Shown piece after piece: positions 37,596 to 46,901 of a DNA stretch of 64,000 bases. Position 1 is the first letter of the stretch, and the number at the start of each line of letters is the position of its first letter. The notes under the pieces are model-generated. The model was not told where the DNA came from. It was given only the letters and a program-made list of their open reading frames with translations, and searched no databases. Origin of the DNA: VMDJ01 sp038144195 (GTDB taxonomy: Bacteria; Pseudomonadota; Gammaproteobacteria; Chromatiales; Chromatiaceae); contig JAYQNH010000002.1 of assembly GCA_038144195.1 (NCBI GenBank), positions 992,001 to 1,056,000 of the forward strand. Direction: 5' to 3'. The position numbers were made by a program, and so were the translations under genes.

Positions 37596-38341
37596 ACCTT
37601 TTCTCCGATCAGCTCGCGAACCCATTGGGCTCCGTGCTCACGTTCTAAAATAATGTTGCGTACGCGTTGCATCGCGATCGCAATGGTGTAAGCCCAACAG
37701 CCAAACGTCATGATCAACATAGTGATCTTCATCGTTTCTTCCATCGTGCTCTTATCGTTCATTTTGATGGTCGCGCCTTGGTGCAGTGTGTTCCACCATT
37801 CCACCGAGTAATAAATGATGGGAATGTTCACGACACCCACCAAAATCAAAATCGCACCAGCTTTATCTGCACGTCGCTTGTCATCGATAGCACCATGCAA
37901 AGCGATGTAACCGAGGTACAGGAATAACAAAATCAGTTCAGAGGTGATGCGCGCATCCCATACCCACCAAGTGCCCCACATCGGCTTACCCCAGAAGGCG
38001 CCGGTCCATAGCGAGACAAAGGCAAACATCGCACCGGTAGGTGCAAGTGCTTGGGTCAACATGGAAGACAGGCGGGTGTTGTACATCAGCCCCAAAATGC
38101 TCCAGAACGCCATCACCAAGTAAGTGAACATCGACATCCAAGAAGCAGGGACGTGAACAAAAATGATGCGGTAGCCTTCACCTTGCTTGTAGTCGGTTGG
38201 TGCGACAAAAAAGCTCATGTACAGACCAACAGCGAGCAAAACGAGGGTAATCAACCAAGATAATCGCGCAATGCTGCCAGCCAGCGGATAAAACGTGGCA
38301 GGCGATGAGAATTTGAACCAATTAAACAGCTTGGACTGCAT
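37592..38341 (-). CDS. ccmC: Haem transporter CcmC
   Basis: A 249-residue, six-span membrane protein that loads haem onto CcmE. The tryptophan-rich motif GTWWVWDARITSE is intact, with conserved histidines in FVHVPASW and in the NTLHQ loop. It is separated from ccmB by 110 nt without a recognisable gene or terminator. Confidence 0.96.
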   Translation of the reverse strand: MQSKLFNWFKFSSPATFYPLAGSIARLSWLITLVLLAVGLYMSFFVAPTDYKQGEGYRIIFVHVPASWMSMFTYLVMAFWSILGLMYNTRLSSMLTQALAPTGAMFAFVSLWTGAFWGKPMWGTWWVWDARITSELILLFLYLGYIALHGAIDDKRRADKAGAILILVGVVNIPIIYYSVEWWNTLHQGATIKMNDKSTMEETMKITMLIMTFGCWAYTIAIAMQRVRNIILEREHGAQWVRELIGEKV

Positions 38342-38451
38342 AGCGATCTCAGTAGGTACAACAAGGGCGGTTAGCCACTAAAAACAGCCGGTGAGGGTAA
38401 CCGATAGCTAAGACCGAAGCAAAATCAAAGAGTTCAGGGAATTGACCCTAA

Positions 38452-39120
38452 TCACTCAGATGAAATGCGCAGTGCTGCGGAAGTCGCAATGGGGGTGGCG
38501 AGTAAGGCGACCAGCAAAATAGCGCCGAGCATCGATAAATGTGCCTGACCGCCTAAGCCACTAGCGGTCGCTTCGACGGCGCCGGCACCAAAAATCAGCA
38601 CCGGTATATATAAAGGTAGAACTAATAAGGCGACTAAAATGCCTCCGGTTCGCAAACCGAGGGTCAGTGCTGCGCCAATCGCGCCCAGTAAACTCAAGGT
38701 CGGGGTACCCAAAAGTAATGCGACTACCATGATCTTTAGCGATTCAGCACTCATGTCATATTGCAGGCCGAGTACAGGCGCAAGGACTACCAGCGGCAGG
38801 CCAGTGATCAACCAATGTGCAATGACCTTGCCCAGGACGATTACACCAAGTGGTTGTGGTGTGAGTAATAGTTGCTCCAAGCTGCCATCACGGTGATCTG
38901 CGGAGAACAATTGTTCCAAGGCAAGCATCGATGCGAGCAATGCGCCAACCCACATCACCCCGGGGGCGATCAGACGCAACGTATCCAGCTCAGGGCCAAT
39001 GCCGAGCGGGAAGAGTGCAATCACGATGACGAAAAAGATCAGCGTGGTGAATAGGTCGGTACGACGACGCCAAGCGAGCGTCACATCCCGTTTAACAATC
39101 CAGAGTAGCGTCTCAAGCAT
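38452..39120 (-). CDS. ccmB: Haem exporter permease CcmB
   Basis: A 222-residue, six-span permease of the CcmAB ABC complex, which powers release of haem-loaded CcmE. It starts MLETLLWIVKRDVTLAWRRR; DHRDGSLEQLLLTPQP is the conserved cytoplasmic loop. The ATG at 39120 lies inside the ccmA 3' end (8-nt overlap), preferred over the in-frame start at 39132. Confidence 0.94.
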   Translation of the reverse strand: MLETLLWIVKRDVTLAWRRRTDLFTTLIFFVIVIALFPLGIGPELDTLRLIAPGVMWVGALLASMLALEQLFSADHRDGSLEQLLLTPQPLGVIVLGKVIAHWLITGLPLVVLAPVLGLQYDMSAESLKIMVVALLLGTPTLSLLGAIGAALTLGLRTGGILVALLVLPLYIPVLIFGAGAVEATASGLGGQAHLSMLGAILLVALLATPIATSAALRISSE

Positions 39121-39763
39121 CGGACGCTCCAATCGTGAGCACTTTAGCCTCTTGCGAAGTAAAGCTTACATCTTGGTGAGTGGTAATGATCACCATGCCA
39201 CCGTATTCAACGTGTTGACGGATCACGCCTTGCAGGGTTTCAACCGCATCCACGTCCAGTGCGCTGAAAGGCTCATCTAAAATCCACAGTGCGGCTTCGC
39301 TAACCCACAGGCGCGCTAATGCCACGCGGCGCTTCTGACCTTGCGATAGGTATTTAGTGGGTAGATCTTCGTAACTGCGAAGACCAATCGAATCAAAAAT
39401 CTGCCAAGCTCGATCTTCATCTAAAGGTTTGCCGTGCAACGCAGCATCAAAGCGCAGGTTTTCGACGGCGGTGAGATCACCTTTCAGACCGTTTAAATGA
39501 CCGAGATAGAGCAGCTCAGACTGAAACTCTTGGCGAATCTGGCGAGCATTGTTGCCGTTCCAACGAATCTCGCCACTTTCAGCAACGAGCAAGCCAGCCA
39601 ATGTGCGCAGCAGAGTAGTCTTGCCGCTGCCGTTATGACCTTTCAGATGCAAAGCTTCACCTGAACTTAAGCTAAAGCTCAAATCGCTGATCAAACGACG
39701 ATCACCGCGAGAGCAGCACAAGTCGTTTGTTTCGAGGGTGAAATCACGTGGGTTTGATGACAT
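39113..39763 (-). CDS. ccmA: Cytochrome c biogenesis ATP-binding protein CcmA
   Basis: A 216-residue ABC ATPase. Walker A GHNGSGKTTLL, signature YLSQGQKRRVALARL and Walker B LWILDEPFSALD are complete. First gene of the ccm operon, divergent from the di-haem cytochrome, one likely product of the pathway. The ATG at 39763 gives the usual short N-terminus; a start at 39772 is possible. Confidence 0.95.
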   Translation of the reverse strand: MSSNPRDFTLETNDLCCSRGDRRLISDLSFSLSSGEALHLKGHNGSGKTTLLRTLAGLLVAESGEIRWNGNNARQIRQEFQSELLYLGHLNGLKGDLTAVENLRFDAALHGKPLDEDRAWQIFDSIGLRSYEDLPTKYLSQGQKRRVALARLWVSEAALWILDEPFSALDVDAVETLQGVIRQHVEYGGMVIITTHQDVSFTSQEAKVLTIGASDA

Positions 39764-39888
39764 GCAGCGCACTATACCGAAAACCGTGCGAATCGGATGC
39801 GATCAACAACAGCCTTATCTAAGTCATTGATTTGTAGTTATTCGCCACATTATTTTCGGGGAGATTAGAGGTTTCTTATGGATGGAGC

Positions 39889-39894
39889 TATAAT
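39889..39894 (+). promoter_or_regulatory. -10 element of the cytochrome c5 gene
   Basis: A perfect TATAAT 44 nt upstream of the GTG start at 39938. The -35 region is weak. Its position downstream of the ATG at 39878 argues against that ATG being used as the start. Confidence 0.5.
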
Positions 39895-39937
39895 CGCGCC
39901 GGATTTTTTATTGATTCTCGACTTTGGAGTGTCTCAC

Positions 39938-40768
39938 GTGTCTGCTCAAAACGATGCCTCATTCATGCGCATGTTCATTTTTATCTTGGGTCTGTTGGTC
40001 GCCTTTACTGTCGCGATCTTGTTTGTCGCTAACTCAATGACAGCGGGTTCAACTGCTCAACAAGCAGGTGACAAGCGCCTTAAAGCTGAAATCGCTGAGC
40101 GCATTGCGCCGGTGGGAACGGTTGCAACCTTTAATCCTAATGCAGCACCTGCTGCAGCGCGTGATGGTGCAACTGTAGTGAAAATTGCTTGTGCATCGTG
40201 TCACGCCTCTGGCGCATTGGGCGCACCTAAGATTGGCGATAAAGCTGACTGGGGTGGCCGCATGGGTGCATCAGGTTTAGATGGTCTAGTTAAAGCAGCA
40301 ATTGATGGTAAAGGTGCAATGCCACCACGTGGTGGTTCTGATGCAACGGATGAAGAGATCCGAAATGCCGTTGTAGATATGTTGAAGAACTCTGAAGTGA
40401 GCACAGGTCAAGTTGCAGCCGCGGCGGCAGCGCCAGTAGCAACCGCTAAAGAAGTGGCAACCAAGGTTGTCGCTAAAGCAGCGGATACTGCGAAAAAAGT
40501 GGTTGCAGCAGTTGCCGGTCCTGATCTTGTAAAAGGTAAACAAATTTATGGCTCAGCATGTTTAGCTTGTCACATGTCAGGCGCAGCAGGTGCACCTAAA
40601 ACAGGTGACAAAGGTGCGTGGAGCTCACGCATTGCAGCGGGTATGGATAGCCTTTACAACAATGCAATTAATGGTAAAGGCGCTATGCCACCTAAAGGCG
40701 GCAGTATGGCGTTGTCAGATGATGACGTAAAAGCTGCCGTTGCTTACATGGTTGATCAATCGAAGTAA
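39938..40768 (+). CDS. Di-haem cytochrome c5 family protein
   Basis: A 276-residue membrane-anchored c-type cytochrome with one N-terminal transmembrane helix (FIFILGLLVAFTVAILFVAN) and two homologous cytochrome c5 domains. Haem sites are CASCH and CLACH, each followed by a GKGAMPPRGG or GKGAMPPKGG loop bearing the axial methionine. An Ala/Lys/Val-rich linker separates the domains. GGAG at 39926-39929 supports the GTG start at 39938 over the ATG at 39878. Probably an electron carrier to a terminal oxidase. It has its own terminator. Confidence 0.92.
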   Translation: MSAQNDASFMRMFIFILGLLVAFTVAILFVANSMTAGSTAQQAGDKRLKAEIAERIAPVGTVATFNPNAAPAAARDGATVVKIACASCHASGALGAPKIGDKADWGGRMGASGLDGLVKAAIDGKGAMPPRGGSDATDEEIRNAVVDMLKNSEVSTGQVAAAAAAPVATAKEVATKVVAKAADTAKKVVAAVAGPDLVKGKQIYGSACLACHMSGAAGAPKTGDKGAWSSRIAAGMDSLYNNAINGKGAMPPKGGSMALSDDDVKAAVAYMVDQSK

Positions 40769-40787
40769 GTCATCGCGCAAGACAAAA

Positions 40788-40815
40788 GAGCCCGGCATTG
40801 GCCGGGCTTTTTTAT
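40788..40815 (+). terminator. Rho-independent terminator of the cytochrome c5 gene
   Basis: Stem GCCCGGC / GCCGGGC (40791-40797 and 40802-40808) with an ATTG loop and a six-T run. It follows the cytochrome stop by about 20 nt. Confidence 0.94.
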
Positions 40816-40898
40816 GCGCGTTAAAAATAGTCAGTAAAGCTTTGCTAACGATGCCGTTAGGTATGGGGTTAACAGTTTCCTGATGACTCCAGGGCTCT

Positions 40899-40933
40899 AG
40901 CCGACATTCACAGTTTGTGGTGTCGGCTTTTTT
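40899..40933 (+). terminator. Second plus-strand terminator before the rep 3' end
   Basis: Stem AGCCGACA / TGTCGGCT (40899-40906 and 40921-40928), extended by CAC/GTG, followed by six T. It is oriented for plus-strand transcripts and reaches the rep stop codon. No T tract is present on the minus strand, so it is not a rep terminator. It may be a backup for the cytochrome gene or the end of a short RNA. Confidence 0.8.
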
Positions 40934-42935
40934 ATCCGCCGAGCATGGCGCGTAAACTGGCTAAGCGTGCATTACCACGTTCTTGTTTTTCTTCTTTGCT
41001 CAGTTGCGTACTTAAACCTTCATGGCGAAGATCATCGCTTGGTAGTTCTGCAATAAAGCGACTCGGTTCACAAGCTACCCAGTCACCACCACGCTTCCGC
41101 TTTTTCGCATTTGTTACGATCAGTTCACGTTGCGCACGGGTAACGCCCACATACGCTAAACGGCGCTCTTCTTCGATGTTGTCTTCTACAATGCTGCTTT
41201 GATGAGGAAGCAAGCCTTCCTCAAAGCCCACTAAGAACACAACAGGAAACTCCAAACCTTTCGCCGCGTGTAAGGTCATCAAAGCGACTTGCTCGTTGGC
41301 AGCATCATCTTGGCGTTCCAGCATATCCATCAGTGCCAAGTGTGCGGTGAGTTCAGGCAGAGTGAGATTCTTGCCATCCTCTTGCTGTAGCTTTGTGATC
41401 CAAGCGATCAGTGCTTCAACATTCTCCCAACGTTTCTCAGCGGCTTTGTCGTTAGGGCTGGTTTGGCTAAGCCAATCTTTGTAATCAATATCGCTAAGCA
41501 GCTGCTTAACAACCGTTGCCGCAGGTTCGTTCTCGCTTTCTTGTTGGAGTTCAATCATCCACTCACGGAACTGGCGTAAACGCGCATATGATTTACCCGA
41601 GACACTTTCGGCAAGACCCAGATGATCAATCGCATCAAACAGTGAGCACTTAGCTTGTGCTGCATAGGTCGAGAGCTTTTCGATAGTGGTATGACCAATC
41701 TCACGACGTGGCGTATTTATGATGCGCAAGAAGGCTGCGTCATCATCAGTGTTATTGAGTAAGCGCAGATAGCTCATCGCATCTTTCACTTCAGTGCGAG
41801 AGAAGAAACTCGTACCACCGCTAACAAAATACGGGACCTTGTTTGTGCTTAGTGTTTGTTCAAATAAACGTGCTTGATGGTTGCCGCGATACAAGATCGC
41901 ATAGTCACCAAAATCGCGACCGGTATTAAATTTGTGTTGTACCAACTCACTGGCAACACGCTCGGCTTCCGCCATCTCATCAGCACATGAGATCACACGG
42001 ATCACTTCACCTGGTCCAAGCTCACTCCAGAGCTGTTTTTCAAATATGTGATTGTTGTTCGCGATCAGTTTATTCGCGCTGTTAAGAATGCGGCCGGTCG
42101 AGCGGTAGTTCTGCTCGAGTTTAATGACATTCAGTTGCGGATAATCTTCATTCAAACGAATCAAGTTCTCAGGCTTAGCGCCACGCCACGCGTAGATCGA
42201 TTGATCGTCATCACCAACCACCGTTAACGCAGCAGTAACGCCGACCAGTAACTTCACTAGCTCGTATTGTGCGCCATTGGTGTCTTGATACTCGTCGACT
42301 AACAGGTGACGCACACGGTTTTGCCAACGCTCGCGTAACTCAGCATCCGCTTTGAGTAACTCAACCGGTTTTAAAATCAGGTCATCAAAGTCGACTGCGT
42401 TATAGGCACGTAATGCTTCTTGGTAAGCTGCATACAGTAATGCTTGAAAGGTCTGCACATGATCAGTCGCTTCAGCGATCGCTTGCTCAGGTAGTATCAG
42501 ATCGTTCTTCCAATTTGAGATCTGCCAGCGCGCTTGTTGCAGCACTTTTTTATCGGTGTCGTTTTTCTTGCTGAGCTCTTTGAGTAATTGCTCAACATCT
42601 TGCTCGTCCATGATCGAAAAACCACGACGTAAGCCAGCAGCTTTTAATTCACGACGCAGCATGTTTAAGCCAAGCGTGTGAAAGGTCGAGATGTTTAAGC
42701 CTTTTGCCGCATCACCTTGAATTAACTTTGCGACACGCTCTTTCATTTCACGTGCAGCTTTATTGGTAAAGGTCACCGCATAGATGTGTTTTGCGGGCAT
42801 CTGCGCATGCTCGATCAGATGCGCAATCTTTGCGGTAATCACGCGCGTTTTACCCGATCCAGCACCCGCTAGCACAAGGCTAGGGCCGCTAAGGTAGGTA
42901 ACTGCCTCGCGTTGTTTGGGATTAAGACCTTGCAC
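40932..42935 (-). CDS. rep: ATP-dependent DNA helicase Rep
   Basis: A 667-residue superfamily 1A 3'-5' helicase that supports replication fork progress. Walker A AGAGSGKTRVI, Walker B LLVDEYQDTN, motif III GDDDQSIYAWRGA and motif VI YVGVTRAQREL are all present. The MQGLNPKQREAV opening and length under 680 residues favour Rep over UvrD (about 720). No frame break is present in 2 kb. Confidence 0.93.
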   Translation of the reverse strand: MQGLNPKQREAVTYLSGPSLVLAGAGSGKTRVITAKIAHLIEHAQMPAKHIYAVTFTNKAAREMKERVAKLIQGDAAKGLNISTFHTLGLNMLRRELKAAGLRRGFSIMDEQDVEQLLKELSKKNDTDKKVLQQARWQISNWKNDLILPEQAIAEATDHVQTFQALLYAAYQEALRAYNAVDFDDLILKPVELLKADAELRERWQNRVRHLLVDEYQDTNGAQYELVKLLVGVTAALTVVGDDDQSIYAWRGAKPENLIRLNEDYPQLNVIKLEQNYRSTGRILNSANKLIANNNHIFEKQLWSELGPGEVIRVISCADEMAEAERVASELVQHKFNTGRDFGDYAILYRGNHQARLFEQTLSTNKVPYFVSGGTSFFSRTEVKDAMSYLRLLNNTDDDAAFLRIINTPRREIGHTTIEKLSTYAAQAKCSLFDAIDHLGLAESVSGKSYARLRQFREWMIELQQESENEPAATVVKQLLSDIDYKDWLSQTSPNDKAAEKRWENVEALIAWITKLQQEDGKNLTLPELTAHLALMDMLERQDDAANEQVALMTLHAAKGLEFPVVFLVGFEEGLLPHQSSIVEDNIEEERRLAYVGVTRAQRELIVTNAKKRKRGGDWVACEPSRFIAELPSDDLRHEGLSTQLSKEEKQERGNARLASLRAMLGG

Positions 42936-42950
42936 TACAACTAGCAGGTC

Positions 42951-43817
42951 TTACTTTTGAAACATAGCTTTCTTTGTGCGATACAGGGTGGAGATATCAT
43001 CATCACCATGACCTTGCTCAAGCAGGGCTGCGTAATCGTTCAAGGTGTTATCAATCACCGGTAGTGACACACCCAAGTCGGCGGCCATGTTCTTACAGAT
43101 ATTCAGGTCCTTGTTATGCAGCACCATCTTAAAACCAGGGGTGAAGATGTATTTAGTCATGTTTGGACCACGTTGCTCCAAGAACCAGTTGCCTGCGGCA
43201 CCTTGGCTAATCAAAGCGATGACATCATCCATATTCAAACCGCTGGCCTGACCAAAAGCTAAGGCTTCAGTCACCGCTTGGTTGATGCCTGCCACCATGA
43301 TTTGGTTAACCGCTTTGGTTGCTTGGCCGGCACCGTTATCGCCCATACGAATGGCCATACGGCTGATCGCATCAGTCACTGGCTTAATCTTTTCGATAGT
43401 CGCCGCATCGCCACCTAGCATCATCACCATGGTCGCTTTCTTGGCGCCTTCAGGTCCGCCTGAAACTGGGCCATCAATGAAGCTCACTTGCTTGGCGGAA
43501 AAAATTTCAGCGGCTTTGACTGCGGTAGCTTGGGCCACGGTAGAGGTGTCCACCACGATAGTGCCGGGCTTAAGCAGTCCAGCAAGTTTTTCTGAAATCT
43601 CGATCAGGTCCCCATCCATTGAAACGGAGGTAATCACCACGTCGGCATCGCTAACAGCAGTCGCTAAGTCAGCAGTAAAGGAGAAGCCAAACTCAGCGGC
43701 CGCTTTCTCGCCATTCGCTGCGGTGCGATTCCAAGCGCCGTGTAGCAGGCCCGCTTTTTCCAAGTTACCTGCAATACCTGCACCCATGGCGCCAAGGCCA
43801 ACCACACTTGTTTTCAT
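42951..43817 (-). CDS. NAD(P)-dependent 3-hydroxyisobutyrate dehydrogenase-like enzyme
   Basis: A 288-residue beta-hydroxyacid dehydrogenase. Rossmann motif VVGLGAMGAGIAGNL, substrate motif FIDGPVSGGPEGA and the catalytic lysine in GAGQATKAVNQ are clear. Candidates are 3-hydroxyisobutyrate dehydrogenase (MmsB) or tartronate-semialdehyde reductase. The mmsA gene in the same window tilts towards valine catabolism, and hprA towards glycerate metabolism; sequence alone does not decide. It is 15 nt from rep on the same strand. Confidence 0.85.
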   Translation of the reverse strand: MKTSVVGLGAMGAGIAGNLEKAGLLHGAWNRTAANGEKAAAEFGFSFTADLATAVSDADVVITSVSMDGDLIEISEKLAGLLKPGTIVVDTSTVAQATAVKAAEIFSAKQVSFIDGPVSGGPEGAKKATMVMMLGGDAATIEKIKPVTDAISRMAIRMGDNGAGQATKAVNQIMVAGINQAVTEALAFGQASGLNMDDVIALISQGAAGNWFLEQRGPNMTKYIFTPGFKMVLHNKDLNICKNMAADLGVSLPVIDNTLNDYAALLEQGHGDDDISTLYRTKKAMFQK

Positions 43818-43932
43818 GATGAATCCTCAAGACTTGTCGGAATGACAAGATACAGTCATAAGATGGTTGCTATGCTAACCAGACTGACCGTCGCATCCAA
43901 GCAATAGATTGTTTTCTTTTTAGGACATTCAG

Positions 43933-44628
43933 ATGAGCGAGAAAAATAGCCCGATCACCCCCGAAATGCTGCTAACGCACGACACATGGCGCATCTTCCG
44001 CATCATGGCCGAATTTGTCGAAGGCTACGAAACGCTCAATGCCATTCATCCGGCGGTGACCTTTTTTGGCTCGGCACGCACCTTGTCGAGTGATCCTGCG
44101 TATCTCAAAGCCGAACAGATTGCGCGCAAGCTCTCAGATCACGGATTCTCTGTGGTCAGTGGCGGCGGTGGCGGCATCATGGAAGCGGCTAACAAAGGTG
44201 CCTTTGCCGGCGAAGGGCAAAGTATCGGGGTGAACATTGAGCTGCCAAAAGAACAACAGCCGAATAAGTACCAAGATATCTCGCTCGATTTTCGTTACTT
44301 CTTCGTGCGCAAAGTCATGTTTGTGAAATATGCCTCTGCCTATGTGGTGCTGCCCGGTGGTTTCGGCACGCTTGATGAGCTCAGTGAGATATTGACCCTC
44401 GTGCAAACCGGTAAAACACCGCGCTTACCCATTATTCTGGTGGGTACGGAATACTGGCAGGGCTTGCTCGACTGGTTTAAAGGTCAGCTCGCGGCTAAGC
44501 ACCTGATTGATCCTGCAGATCTAGACCTGTTAACGCTGACAGACGATGTGGACGACGTGGTAAGCATCATCACAAAGCATTGCGCGTCACACCAAGAACG
44601 TGTGATCGATTTATTTGCACCTTTTTAA
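43933..44628 (+). CDS. LOG family protein (TIGR00730 Rossmann fold)
   Basis: A 231-residue protein of the LOG / lysine-decarboxylase-like family, related to cytokinin riboside 5'-monophosphate phosphoribohydrolases. SGGGGGIMEAANKGA and PGGFGTLDELSEILTLVQTGK are its two signatures. AGGA at 43922-43925 precedes the ATG at 43933. Convergent with rdgB, overlapping by 4 nt. In bacteria the physiological substrate is probably a nucleotide; the details are unknown. Confidence 0.9.
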   Translation: MSEKNSPITPEMLLTHDTWRIFRIMAEFVEGYETLNAIHPAVTFFGSARTLSSDPAYLKAEQIARKLSDHGFSVVSGGGGGIMEAANKGAFAGEGQSIGVNIELPKEQQPNKYQDISLDFRYFFVRKVMFVKYASAYVVLPGGFGTLDELSEILTLVQTGKTPRLPIILVGTEYWQGLLDWFKGQLAAKHLIDPADLDLLTLTDDVDDVVSIITKHCASHQERVIDLFAPF

Positions 44629-45222
44629 GAAAGTGCAGCGAGCAGTTTCTTTAGCGCCTGAGCACGATGGCTGAGTTGATTTTTACGCTCAGGTGATAAC
44701 TCGGCTGAGGTCATGCCTTCACTTGGCACATAAAACAGTGGGTCATAGCCAAAGCCTTCGGTACCTTTAAGCTCGGTGATCACGCGACCTTCCCAGGTGC
44801 CTTGGCAAATGATCGGTGTGGGATCTTTAGCGTGACGCATATATACCATCACGCATTGAAAACGTGCCGTGCGTTGTTCTTCAGGTACGCCTTTTAAGGC
44901 ATTGAGTAATTTGGCGTTGTTCGCTTCGTTGCCTTGACCGCCGGCATAGCGAGCCGAGTAAATCCCCGGTGCGCCATCGAGATAATCGACTTCGATACCA
45001 GAGTCATCCGAGATCGCAGGCAAGCCCGTCATGGCACACGCGTGACGTGCTTTAAGAATGGCGTTTTCAACAAAGCTCAAGCCATCTTCGATTGCATCAG
45101 GGATTTCAAAATCACCTTGCGGGCGGATATCTAAATCTAAGTCCGTCGAGCAGTTCACGAATCTCTTTCAGTTTGCCGGCATTGCTGCTGGCTAAAACGA
45201 TGGTTGAGCTTGCATTGTTCAT
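44625..45222 (-). CDS. rdgB: dITP/XTP pyrophosphatase (frameshifted)
   Basis: A house-cleaning enzyme hydrolysing dITP and XTP. The true N-terminus starts at 45222 (MNNASSTIVLASSNAGKLKE) overlapping the rph stop (ATGA). A one-base insertion at 45143-45144 shifts the frame; correction gives ELLDDLDLDIRPQGDFEIPD. The catalytic SDDSGIEVDYLDGAPGIYSA with SARYAGGQG follows. About 198 residues after correction, the usual length. Confidence 0.94.
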
Positions 45223-45932
45223 CCAATCACCACGTTTTGTGCAGCGATGATCTCGTTGATACCTTGTTCGGCAAGTGCCAACAACGCGTCCATCTCATCG
45301 CGTGAGAAAGGTGCGCCTTCGGCAGTGCCTTGAATCTCGATAAAGCGACCGGCTTGATCCATCACGACGTTCATGTCGGTTTCCGCTGAACTGTCTTCGG
45401 CATAGTCCAAGTCGAGTACGGGAGTGCCATCAAAAATACCAACTGAGATAGCCGCAACGTTTTGATGAATAGGGTTCTCGTCGAGTGTGCCGTTATTGAT
45501 CAATTCATTGATCGCCAGTTGCATCGCCACAAAGGCGCCAGAGATCGAGGCGGTACGTGTACCACCATCGGCTTGAATCACGTCACAGTCGAGCGTGATG
45601 GTGCGAGGCCCAAGCTTTTGCAGATCGATACACGCACGTAGCGAGCGACCAATCAGTCGTTGGATTTCTTGGGTGCGACCACTTTGTTTGCCACGCGCAG
45701 CTTCACGACCCATACGGTCATGCGTAGAGCGGGGCAGCATGCCGTATTCAGCAGTGACCCAGCCTTGGATTTCATCACGAATCCAACGTGGTTGGCGGTT
45801 ATCAATCGAGGCAGTACAGATTACTTTGGTATCGCCAAAAGCAACCAGTACAGATCCTTCTGCATGTTTGGTGAAGTCTTTGGTGAAAGTTACATTTCGC
45901 ATTTGCCCGGCGGCACGTCCACTTGGTCGCAT
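45219..45932 (-). CDS. rph: Ribonuclease PH
   Basis: A 237-residue phosphorolytic 3'-5' exoribonuclease for tRNA trimming. RPSGRAAGQMRNVTF at the N-terminus, RSTHDRMGREAARGKQSGRT and LDCDVIQADGGTRTASI are family signatures. Intact frame and normal length. It is divergent from yicC and translationally coupled to rdgB. Confidence 0.97.
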   Translation of the reverse strand: MRPSGRAAGQMRNVTFTKDFTKHAEGSVLVAFGDTKVICTASIDNRQPRWIRDEIQGWVTAEYGMLPRSTHDRMGREAARGKQSGRTQEIQRLIGRSLRACIDLQKLGPRTITLDCDVIQADGGTRTASISGAFVAMQLAINELINNGTLDENPIHQNVAAISVGIFDGTPVLDLDYAEDSSAETDMNVVMDQAGRFIEIQGTAEGAPFSRDEMDALLALAEQGINEIIAAQNVVIG

Positions 45933-46033
45933 GAGTTGTCCTCTTAATTCTTATGGAGGCGCAGGATTGCTCATGCGCTCGTTGTGATGGGCCAGTATGA
46001 TACAGGCATTAGGTTTCAAATTTAGGAAAGCAC

Positions 46034-46900
46034 ATGATTCGCAGCATGACTTCGTTCGCCCGTGAGCAAGAGCGCTCGAGCTTTGGCGAGCTGACGTGGG
46101 AGATCCGCACGGTAAATAGCCGTTTCTTAGAGCTGCATTTGCGCATGCCTGAAGAACTACGTGCGATCGAGCAAAAGGTGCGCGATATATTTAATGCGCG
46201 TTTAGGTCGCGGCAAAGTCGATGTGGGTTTGCGATACAAAGCAGCCAGCGAGCAAGCCGGCACGATCAAAGTGAACGAGGCGATGCTCAAGCAAGTGCTC
46301 GATGCCTCGAATCAGTTGTTAAAGCAAATGCACAGCTCACCTCTACCCACAGCGATGGATATGATGCGTTGGCCAGGGGTGTTGGAAACCGAAGAGCAAG
46401 ACTTTACCCCGGCGCAAGAAGCGGCGATGACCTTACTGGATAAAACCATCGACTCTTTATTAGAGGCGCGCGAGCGTGAAGGTGCGCGCTTAGCTGAGCT
46501 GATTCAGCAACGTATCGATGGCATGCGTGTCCAAGTAGAAAAAGCGCGTGAGCGTATGCCACAAGTGATGGCGCATCAGCGGGATAAGTTGAGCGAGCGT
46601 TTAGCTGAGATCATGGGCGAGGTAGATAAGGATCGTTTGGAGCAAGAGATTGCTTTGATCGCACAACGCCTAGACGTTGATGAAGAGATGGATCGACTCA
46701 CTACACACTTAGACGAAGTACAGCGCGTGTTAGGCAGTAAAGAGCCCGTTGGTCGTCGCTTAGACTTTTTGATGCAAGAGCTGAATCGCGAAGCGAATAC
46801 CTTAGGCTCTAAATCAGCGGACACCGAAACCACTGGTGTCTCTGTTGAGATGAAAGTATTGATCGAACAGATGCGTGAGCAGATTCAGAATATTGAGTGA
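46034..46900 (+). CDS. yicC: YicC family endoribonuclease
   Basis: A 288-residue protein. MIRSMTSFAREQ at the N-terminus and the C-terminal MQELNREANTLGSKS, then MKVLIEQMREQIQN are the YicC/DUF1732 signatures. E. coli YicC has been described as an RNase acting on small RNA RyhB. It directly precedes gmk with one base between stop and start, an arrangement seen in many bacteria. Confidence 0.94.
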   Translation: MIRSMTSFAREQERSSFGELTWEIRTVNSRFLELHLRMPEELRAIEQKVRDIFNARLGRGKVDVGLRYKAASEQAGTIKVNEAMLKQVLDASNQLLKQMHSSPLPTAMDMMRWPGVLETEEQDFTPAQEAAMTLLDKTIDSLLEAREREGARLAELIQQRIDGMRVQVEKARERMPQVMAHQRDKLSERLAEIMGEVDKDRLEQEIALIAQRLDVDEEMDRLTTHLDEVQRVLGSKEPVGRRLDFLMQELNREANTLGSKSADTETTGVSVEMKVLIEQMREQIQNIE

Positions 46901-46901
46901 T

